DNA of 5,048 bases from Pseudomonas sp. (lineage in GTDB: Bacteria > Pseudomonadota > Gammaproteobacteria > Pseudomonadales > Pseudomonadaceae): NCBI GenBank assembly GCA_026398835.1, contig JAPLSD010000278.1, positions 1 through 5,048 of the forward strand. Direction: 5' to 3'. A program made the translations under genes and the position numbers. This document shows positions 1 through 3,981 of this stretch, in pieces; within the stretch, counting starts at the first letter, position 1; each line of letters opens with the position of its first letter. The notes below the pieces were generated by a model, which was not told where the DNA came from, ran no database searches, and saw only the letters and a program-made list of their open reading frames with translations.

Positions 1-961
1 CCGCGTATTCCGGCGTCGGTTGATTCATGAAGGTCTGATAGATTTCGGAGCTGGCAATCACCGCGCCCATCGGAATCGCGCCGTTGGTGACTTGCTTGGC
101 GATACACATCAAATCCGGAGTCACGCCGAAGCTGTCGGCACCGAACATTGAACCGGTGCGACCGAAGCCGGTGATCACTTCATCGAAGACCAGCAGGATG
201 CTGTGCTGATCACAGATCTCACGCAGGCGTTTGAGGTAACCCTGAGGCGGAACCAGCACACCGGCGGAACCGGCCATAGGCTCGACGAATACGGCAGCGA
301 TGTTTGACGCATCGTGCAACTCGATCAGCTTGAGCAGCTCATCGGCCAGTGCGATACCGCCCTGCTCCGGCATGCCACGGGAGTAGGCATTGCTCGCCAG
401 CAAGGTGTGCGGCAGATGGTCGACATCCATCATCGCCTGGCCGAACATTTTGCGGTTGCCGTTAACGCCCCCCAGACTGGTGCCGGCGATGTTCACGCCG
501 TGATAACCACGGGCACGACCGATCATTTTGGTCTTGGTTGCCTGACCTTTCAGACGCCAGTAGGCGCGCACCATCTTCACCGCGGTATCGGCGCACTCGG
601 AACCGGAGTCGGTAAAGAACACGTGATTCAGATTGCCTGGGGTCAGCTCGGTGATTTTCTCTGCCAGTTGGAACGACAGAGGGTGACCGTACTGGAAGCC
701 CGGCGAGTAATCGAGGGTGCCCAATTGCTTCGAAACGGCTTCCTGGATTTCTTTGCGGGTATGCCCAGCGCCACAGGTCCACAGGCCGGACAACGAGTCG
801 TAGACCTTGCGACCTTTGTCATCGATCAGGTAACTGCCTTCCGCGGCCACGATCAAACGCGGGTCGCGATGAAAGTTGCGGTTGGCGGTGTAAGGCATCC
901 AGTGAGCATCGAGCTTGAGTTGGCTGGCCAGGGAGACCGGACCGTTTTCAGGCAAGTTCAT
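1..961 (-). CDS. bauA: Beta-alanine (omega-amino acid):pyruvate aminotransferase, N-terminal part; cut by left window edge
   Basis: PLP-dependent class III aminotransferase that moves the amino group of beta-alanine or other omega-amino acids to pyruvate, giving malonate semialdehyde and alanine in the cytosol. Read on the minus strand, the frame is open for 320 codons from the ATG at 961-959 to the window edge; the family is about 450 residues, so roughly the last 130 are missing. Visible family motifs are SGLWTCGAGH (58-67), SGSEC (119-123, phosphate binding), RGYHGVNIAG (151-160), FDEVITGFGR (259-268) with Asp260 as the PLP ring-nitrogen partner, and IAKQVTNGAIPMG (287-299) with Lys289 as the Schiff-base lysine. 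The protein closely resembles the Pseudomonas putida omega-amino acid:pyruvate aminotransferase as I remember it. A GAGG ribosome binding site lies 9 nt before the ATG (971-974 in plus coordinates). It is divergent from a LysR gene, as bauA is from bauR in P. aeruginosa. The exact preferred substrate is inferred. Confidence 0.93.
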   Translation of the reverse strand, partial: MNLPENGPVSLASQLKLDAHWMPYTANRNFHRDPRLIVAAEGSYLIDDKGRKVYDSLSGLWTCGAGHTRKEIQEAVSKQLGTLDYSPGFQYGHPLSFQLAEKITELTPGNLNHVFFTDSGSECADTAVKMVRAYWRLKGQATKTKMIGRARGYHGVNIAGTSLGGVNGNRKMFGQAMMDVDHLPHTLLASNAYSRGMPEQGGIALADELLKLIELHDASNIAAVFVEPMAGSAGVLVPPQGYLKRLREICDQHSILLVFDEVITGFGRTGSMFGADSFGVTPDLMCIAKQVTNGAIPMGAVIASSEIYQTFMNQPTPEYA

Positions 962-1010
962 GAGCAAAACCTCGCAGGGCAATAAGCGGCGTAGGGATCA
1001 AAAGCGTTCT

Positions 1011-1026
1011 TGCAGCTAAATTGCCA
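1011..1026 (-). promoter_or_regulatory. Candidate sigma-54 (RpoN) -24/-12 promoter for bauA
   Basis: Read on the minus strand the bases are TGGCAATTTAGCTGCA. This fits the RpoN consensus TGGCAC-N5-TTGCA at all but two defined positions and keeps the essential GG-N10-GC spacing (GG at 1025-1024, GC at 1013-1012). The predicted start of transcription is near position 1000, which gives a leader of about 39 nt before the ATG at 961. RpoN promoters need a bacterial enhancer-binding protein. The neighbouring LysR protein is not one, so an unlinked activator such as NtrC or CbrB would be required if the site is real. The match is seen; its function is inferred. Confidence 0.5.
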
Positions 1027-1033
1027 CGGGGAT

Positions 1034-1055
1034 AAAGTCGGTGAAATCCAACTTT
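1034..1055. promoter_or_regulatory. Inverted repeat in the bauA-bauR divergent promoter, possible BauR operator
   Basis: AAAGT (1034-1038) and ACTTT (1051-1055) form a 5-bp perfect inverted repeat around a 12-nt spacer. It lies 30-50 bp before the bauR ATG and just upstream of the candidate bauA promoter, where a LysR-type regulator controlling both genes would be expected to bind. The spacing is longer than the usual T-N11-A LysR box, and arms this short arise easily by chance, so this is only a candidate. Confidence 0.25.
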
Positions 1056-1085
1056 TCTAACGTTCAGTCAGGCCAGCACTAAACT

Positions 1086-2006
1086 ATGAGCAGTCGTCGC
1101 CCCGATCCGCTGGCGCAAGTCAGTGACTTTGATATCCGCTTGTTACGGATCTTTCGCAGCGTGGTCGAATGCGGCGGCTTCTCCGCAGCGGAAACCGTGC
1201 TGGGAATCGGCCGCTCGGCCATCAGCCAGCAGATGAGCGACCTTGAACAGCGCCTCGGCCTGCGCCTGTGCCAACGCGGTCGCGCCGGTTTCTCGCTGAC
1301 TGAGGAAGGACGCGAGGTCTATCAATCGGCCTTGCAGCTATTAAGTGCGCTGGAAAGTTTCCGCACCGAGGTCAACGGCCTGCACCAACATCTGCGTGGT
1401 GAACTGACCATCGGCCTGACCGACAACCTGGTCACCCTGCCCCACATGCGCATCACCCATGCTCTGGCCCAGTTGAAGGAACGCGGGCCCGACGTGCAGA
1501 TCCAGATCCGCATGATCGCCCCCAACGAGGTGGAACAAGGTGTGCTCGACGGACGCCTGCATGTGGGTGTGGTGCCACAAGCCAGCGCGCTCTCAGGCCT
1601 GGAATACCAGCCGCTGTACAGCGAACGTTCGCTGCTCTACTGCGCGGTCGGGCATCCGCTGTTTTATGTCGATGACAAGCAACTGGACGATGAGCGCCTC
1701 AACAGTCAGGACGCCATCGCACCGACCTTCCGCTTGCCGTCCGAGATCCAGGCGCACTATCAGGCGCTCAATTGCACCGCCAGCGCGTCGGACCGCGAAG
1801 GCATGGCGTTTCTGATTTTGACCGGGCGCTACATCGGTTATCTGCCGGACCATTACGCCGCCCTCTGGGTCCAGCAAGGTCGGTTACGCGCATTGAAACC
1901 CAAAGCGCGTTTTTATGACCTGAGCCTGGCGTCGGTCACCCGCAAGGGCCGTCGTCCTCATTTGGTGTTGGAAAGCTTTCTGGAGAGCCTGGCGGCCACG
2001 CGGTAA
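1086..2006 (+). CDS. bauR: LysR-type transcriptional regulator, BauR-like activator of beta-alanine catabolism
   Basis: A 306-residue LysR-type regulator, the standard length for the family. The N-terminal winged helix-turn-helix spans about residues 16-75: FDIRLLRIFRSVVECGGFSAA, then a recognition region from RSAISQQMSDLEQRLG through LCQRGRAGFSLTEEG. A linker helix follows to about residue 100, and the periplasmic-binding-protein-like effector domain begins near GELTIGLTDN (105-114). It is divergently transcribed from the bauA-like aminotransferase with 124 bp between the start codons. That arrangement matches bauA/bauR of P. aeruginosa, where BauR activates the bau genes in response to beta-alanine. 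The ATG at 1086 was chosen because the protein then has normal LTTR length; the Shine-Dalgarno sequence before it is poor. The family is certain. The BauR identity rests on gene order and overall resemblance. Confidence 0.9.
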   Translation: MSSRRPDPLAQVSDFDIRLLRIFRSVVECGGFSAAETVLGIGRSAISQQMSDLEQRLGLRLCQRGRAGFSLTEEGREVYQSALQLLSALESFRTEVNGLHQHLRGELTIGLTDNLVTLPHMRITHALAQLKERGPDVQIQIRMIAPNEVEQGVLDGRLHVGVVPQASALSGLEYQPLYSERSLLYCAVGHPLFYVDDKQLDDERLNSQDAIAPTFRLPSEIQAHYQALNCTASASDREGMAFLILTGRYIGYLPDHYAALWVQQGRLRALKPKARFYDLSLASVTRKGRRPHLVLESFLESLAATR

Positions 2007-2023
2007 ACCCGATCTTTTATGGT

Positions 2024-2036
2024 GACAAGGCTTGTC
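2024..2036. promoter_or_regulatory. GACAAG-G-CTTGTC palindrome, candidate TetR-family operator
   Basis: Two perfect 6-bp arms (2024-2029 and 2031-2036) flank a single G, giving a 13-bp palindrome. Its right arm overlaps the candidate -35 hexamer at 2032-2037. This size and position are typical for autoregulation by a dimeric TetR-family repressor, and the RutR-like gene starts 63 bp downstream. It is not the E. coli RutR consensus TTGACCA-N2-TGGTCAA, although both have a TGAC...GTC core. Confidence 0.4.
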
Positions 2037-2060
2037 TGATTCTTGTGGGTGCGCTATCAA
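2032..2060 (+). promoter_or_regulatory. Candidate sigma-70 promoter for the tetR-yigZ pair
   Basis: TTGTCT (2032-2037) and TATCAA (2055-2060) each match 4 of 6 consensus positions for -35 and -10 and are separated by the optimal 17 bp. Transcription would begin near 2067, leaving about 32 nt before the ATG at 2099. This is a modest match, supported by position and by the palindromes around it. Confidence 0.35.
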
Positions 2061-2079
2061 CGCATTGGTTGCACCCACA
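2044..2079. repeat. 9-bp perfect inverted repeat before the RutR-like gene
   Basis: TGTGGGTGC (2044-2052) and GCACCCACA (2071-2079) are exact reverse complements separated by 18 nt. The left arm lies in the spacer of the candidate promoter and the right arm just past the predicted transcription start. It could be an operator, a hairpin in the leader, or a terminator for the preceding LysR gene. The last is less likely because no T tract follows. A nested CAAC (2058-2061)/GTTG (2068-2071) pair offers an alternative fold. Confidence 0.45.
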
Positions 2080-2098
2080 GAACTGCTCGGAAACTTAC

Positions 2099-2761
2099 AT
2101 GACCCTTGAAGTCCCAGCTCACGCCGGAGCTCACACCGGCAAGCCTGCCAGCCGAATTCGCCAAAAGAACGAAGAGGCAATCATCAAGGCCGCCGAAGAC
2201 GAGTTCGCTCGTCACGGATACAAAGGCACCAGCATGAACACCATTGCGCAGAATGCCGGGCTGCCCAAGGCCAATCTGCATTACTACTTCACCAACAAGC
2301 TTGGGCTTTATGTAGCGGTGCTGAGCAACATCATCGAATTGTGGGACAGCGCATTCAACACGCTGACCGCCGAAGACGATCCTGCCGAAGCGCTCACCCG
2401 CTACATCCGCGCCAAAATGGAGTTTTCCCGTCGCCAGCCGCAAGCCTCGCGGATCTTTGCCATGGAGATCATCAGCGGTGGTGAATGCCTGACGGAGTAT
2501 TTCAGCCAGGACTATCGCGCCTGGTTCCAGGGCCGGGCAGGCGTGTTCCAGACCTGGATCGATGCCGGCAAGATGGACCCAATCGACCCGGTGCATCTGA
2601 TTTTCCTGTTGTGGGGCAGCACCCAACACTATGCTGACTTCGCCACGCAGATCTGCCGCGTGACCGGCCGCACCAAACTGACCAAGCAAGACATGGAAGA
2701 CGCCGGCAACAATCTGATCCGTATCATTCTCAAGGGCTGCGGCCTCAAGCCAACCCTTTAA
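2099..2761 (+). CDS. TetR-family regulator of the RutR branch (nucleobase-responsive type)
   Basis: A 220-residue DNA-binding regulator. Residues 22-70 form the TetR helix-turn-helix domain: an AIIKAAEDEFARHGYKGTSM start and a recognition region around NAGLPKANLHYYFTNKLGLY. The ligand domain carries strong RutR-type signatures: a PQASRIFAMEI block (114-124) and IDPVHLIFLLWGSTQHYADF (162-181). Trp172 and Gln176 correspond to residues I recall lining the uracil pocket of E. coli RutR, so a pyrimidine or related nucleobase ligand is plausible. E. coli RutR controls pyrimidine use and transport. The ATG at 2099 is preferred to the in-frame GTG at 2045, which would add 18 residues encoded by the 2044-2079 inverted repeat and its flank. 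The Shine-Dalgarno sequence is weak at both. The yigZ gene follows after 13 bp, probably in the same transcript. The sub-family is confident; the ligand and regulated genes are inferred. Confidence 0.87.
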   Translation: MTLEVPAHAGAHTGKPASRIRQKNEEAIIKAAEDEFARHGYKGTSMNTIAQNAGLPKANLHYYFTNKLGLYVAVLSNIIELWDSAFNTLTAEDDPAEALTRYIRAKMEFSRRQPQASRIFAMEIISGGECLTEYFSQDYRAWFQGRAGVFQTWIDAGKMDPIDPVHLIFLLWGSTQHYADFATQICRVTGRTKLTKQDMEDAGNNLIRIILKGCGLKPTL

Positions 2762-2774
2762 AAGATCCTCGCGC

Positions 2775-3356
2775 ATGCCTTTTACCCTCGCTGGCCTTTG
2801 CGAATATCGCGAAGAAATTCGCAAAAGCCGCTTCATTGCCCTCGCAGCACCGATTGCCAGCGCTGCCGAGGCTCAGGCGTTCATCGAGCAGCACAGCGAC
2901 TTGAATGCCTCGCACAATTGCTGGGCCTGGAAACTCGCCGATCAATACCGCAGCAATGACGACGGCGAACCGGGCGGTACTGCTGGCCGACCGATTCTGG
3001 CGGCCATCGAAGCGCAGGATTGTGATCACGTCGCGGTGCTGGTGGTTCGCTGGTACGGCGGCATCCAGTTAGGCACCGGCGGCCTCGCCCGGGCCTACGG
3101 CGGCAGCGCCAACAAGTGTTTGCAAGGCGCCGAACGCATTGCGCTGATCAGTCGCGTGCAACTGCGCTGCGCCTGCGGTTTCAGCGAATTGGCGCTGGTC
3201 AAACTGCGGGTGGCCGAACTTGGTGGCCTGGTGCTGGAGGAAACCTTCACCGCCAATGGCGTGGAGCTGCAACTGGCAGTCGGCGAAGCGCAGATTGATA
3301 TCCTGCAAACGCAACTGGCGGACCTGAGTCGAGGGCGGATTTTGTTGCAGCGCTAG
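2775..3356 (+). CDS. yigZ: YigZ/IMPACT-family protein (UPF0029 N-terminal domain plus DUF1949-type C-terminus)
   Basis: A 193-residue soluble protein; E. coli YigZ is about 204. The N-terminal UPF0029/IMPACT domain is unmistakable: KSRFIALAAP (17-26), ASHNCWAWKL (45-54), the family block DGEPGGTAGRP (62-72), then VVRWYGGIQLGTGGLARAYGG (90-110). The C-terminal part from about residue 130 has the small alpha/beta shape expected of the DUF1949 domain. The eukaryotic relative IMPACT acts on the GCN1/GCN2 translation stress pathway. The bacterial role is not settled, with nucleic-acid or translation links suggested. The gene lies 13 bp after the RutR-like gene on the same strand, with a poor ribosome binding site, so it is likely co-transcribed and perhaps translationally dependent. 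A 9-bp inverted repeat lies within its first 17 codons. Nothing ties its function to nucleobase metabolism. Confidence 0.92.
   Translation: MPFTLAGLCEYREEIRKSRFIALAAPIASAAEAQAFIEQHSDLNASHNCWAWKLADQYRSNDDGEPGGTAGRPILAAIEAQDCDHVAVLVVRWYGGIQLGTGGLARAYGGSANKCLQGAERIALISRVQLRCACGFSELALVKLRVAELGGLVLEETFTANGVELQLAVGEAQIDILQTQLADLSRGRILLQR
2797..2825 (+). repeat. 9-bp perfect inverted repeat inside the start of yigZ
   Basis: TTTGCGAAT (2797-2805) and ATTCGCAAA (2817-2825) are exact reverse complements with an 11-nt loop, at codons 8-17 of yigZ. In mRNA this would be a stable hairpin about 20 nt after the start codon. It could affect translation or 5' mRNA decay, or it could be a protein-binding site. 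The repeat is seen; a function is not shown. Confidence 0.45.
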
Positions 3357-3380
3357 GGGCCCAATCCGGGCAAGAACAAA

Positions 3381-3461
3381 ATCAAAAAATCGTCCGAACG
3401 CGGCCCGAACCTTAGCCAGCTCCTACATGGATCGCGTTCCGCCGATGGCTGCGATCTTTTG
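3381..3461. repeat. Pseudomonas dispersed intergenic (REP-like) repeat
   Basis: The segment is an imperfect inverted repeat. The outer arms CAAAAAATCG (3383-3392) and CGATCTTTTG (3452-3461) match at 9 of 10 positions, and the inner arms GAACGCG (3396-3402) and CGCGTTC (3433-3439) match exactly. Read in reverse it contains AAAAGATCGCAGCC and TGTAGGAGCTGGC, strings I recognise as recurring in P. fluorescens-group intergenic repeats. It lies 25 bp after yigZ, where such elements commonly sit and may stabilise or end transcripts. Its copy number in this genome cannot be seen from one window. Confidence 0.6.
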
Positions 3462-3491
3462 GGGCAAGAAACAAACCAAGTGCTCCCACGA

Positions 3492-3529
3492 CTTGCCCAC
3501 ACCTGCTGTGCACCCGACTGTGGATAACC
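3492..3529 (+). repeat. 38-bp element, copy 1, ending in a perfect DnaA box
   Basis: This copy begins CTTGCCCACA and ends TGTGGATAACC. It aligns without gaps to the copy at 3694-3731, with 29 of 38 identical positions. TGTGGATAA at 3519-3527 is the exact reverse complement of the DnaA box TTATCCACA. TTGCCCACA at 3493-3501 is a 7-of-9 match in the opposite orientation. Confidence 0.6.
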
Positions 3530-3601
3530 TGAGTACATTCCCCTGAACCCCTTCTGCGACGTGGCTTTGCGGCCGTTGTTCACTTTTCGTCCAAACACCC
3601 T

Positions 3602-3656
3602 TAAAGGCGATTAATTTAACCGTAAAACAATCAGTTAGAGCGGTTTATCACCTTTA
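3602..3656. repeat. Imperfect inverted repeat in an AT-rich stretch
   Basis: TAAAGG (3602-3607) pairs with CCTTTA (3651-3656), GAT (3609-3611) with ATC (3647-3649), and AACCG (3618-3622) with CGGTT (3641-3645), around an 18-nt loop with one mismatch and one bulge. It could be a regulatory hairpin or an operator. No T tract follows, so an intrinsic terminator is unlikely. Confidence 0.35.
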
Positions 3657-3693
3657 GAAGAAAGCCCTTCAGTGCTTATGCCCGTGCATTTGG

Positions 3694-3731
3694 CTTGCAC
3701 ACAAATACTGTGGAGCAACCTGTGGATAACC
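3694..3731 (+). repeat. 38-bp element, copy 2, ending in a perfect DnaA box
   Basis: This is the second copy of the element at 3492-3529, in the same orientation and 202 bp downstream. TGTGGATAA at 3721-3729 is again a perfect DnaA box, and TGTGGAGCA at 3709-3717 is a 7-of-9 match one helical turn upstream in the same orientation. The element begins CTTGCAC (3694-3700), which is mirrored exactly by GTGCAAG (3733-3739) just beyond the box. Confidence 0.6.
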
Positions 3732-3803
3732 CGTGCAAGGCTGGCTAAGTCGCATAGGTGGCAACGCTTTGCATCGCCTGATCATTTTTTAACCAGCTTG
3801 ATA

Positions 3804-3839
3804 AGGGCAAAACCTGAGCCTTACCCACTGGATTGCCCT
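3804..3839. repeat. 7-bp inverted repeat upstream of the ABC gene
   Basis: AGGGCAA (3804-3810) and TTGCCCT (3833-3839) are exact reverse complements with a 22-nt spacer. They lie about 90-125 bp upstream of the candidate sigma-54 promoter at 3928, a normal distance for an activator site. No known activator consensus is matched. Confidence 0.25.
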
Positions 3840-3927
3840 GAAGTGGTGCCGGATCGAGGATCAAAATATCGCATCGCACGATCTGCAGGTGCAGAACGAC
3901 GCTGATCTCAGTGCTTTCCTGACTCAT

Positions 3928-3945
3928 TGGCCAGGATTTTGCTTT
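3928..3945 (+). promoter_or_regulatory. Candidate sigma-54 (RpoN) -24/-12 promoter for the ABC transporter gene
   Basis: TTGGCCAG then GATT then TTGCT matches the RpoN consensus YTGGCACG-N4-TTGCW except for CA in place of AC after TGGC. The invariant GG (3929-3930) and GC (3941-3942) are separated by exactly 10 nt. The predicted transcription start near 3954 leaves a 28-nt leader before the ATG at 3982. Sigma-54 control by NtrC or a similar enhancer-binding protein would suit uptake of a nitrogen source. The match is seen; its use is inferred. Confidence 0.55.
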
Positions 3946-3981
3946 ACCCACAGGCATCACTTCAATCGCCCTGAGCCTGTC

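Larger units (their letters stand above)
3357..3981. other. 625-bp intergenic region without a convincing gene
   Basis: This gap separates yigZ from the ABC ATPase gene and is more AT-rich than its neighbours, especially at 3597-3640. It holds a dispersed-type repeat (about 3381-3461), two copies of a 38-bp element with perfect DnaA boxes (3492-3529, 3694-3731) and an imperfect stem-loop (3602-3656). It also has inverted repeats at 3694-3739 and 3804-3839 and a sigma-54-type element (3928-3945). Small open frames inside it lack ribosome binding sites and recognisable proteins. No clear intrinsic terminator follows yigZ: the only nearby hairpin, GCCC/GGGC at 3359-3371, has four pairs and no T tract. 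An unannotated small RNA cannot be excluded. Confidence 0.7.

Noticed and set aside
314..985. Plus-strand open frame of 223 codons
   Set aside because: It lies antisense to the clear bauA-like gene, has no recognisable motifs, and results from high third-position GC in that gene.
1381..1401. CACCA-N9-TGGTG repeat inside bauR as an NtrC site for bauA
   Set aside because: The spacing does not fit NtrC and the sequence lies within coding DNA about 360 bp from the promoter.
2045..2098. Upstream GTG start for the TetR gene
   Set aside because: It would add 18 residues encoded by an inverted repeat and the likely promoter, and the added residues do not resemble a TetR N-terminus.
2057..2836. Minus-strand open frame of 259 codons
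   Set aside because: It runs antisense to the RutR-like gene and the yigZ start and gives a low-complexity shadow protein.
3353..3598. 81-codon minus-strand frame in the gap
   Set aside because: It reads through the dispersed repeat; translations of this repeat commonly appear as spurious small proteins in Pseudomonas annotations.
3759..3774. Second sigma-54-like string TGGCAACGCTTTGCAT
   Set aside because: The GG and GC are separated by 9 rather than 10 nt, which RpoN rarely accepts, and it lies more than 200 bp from the start codon.
3876..3892. GCAC-N9-GTGC as an NtrC enhancer site
   Set aside because: The NtrC consensus has GCAC-N7-GTGC; the 2-bp longer spacing makes the match weak, so it is mentioned only as a position to test.
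3672..3905. 77-codon plus-strand frame in the 625-bp gap
   Set aside because: It uses a GTG start with no good ribosome binding site, contains both a DnaA box and inverted repeats, and resembles no protein I know.
3357..3981. Chromosomal or plasmid replication origin
   Set aside because: There is no dnaA, rpmH, mnmG or replication initiator gene nearby, and only two perfect boxes. A DnaA-related role stays open but an origin is not supported.
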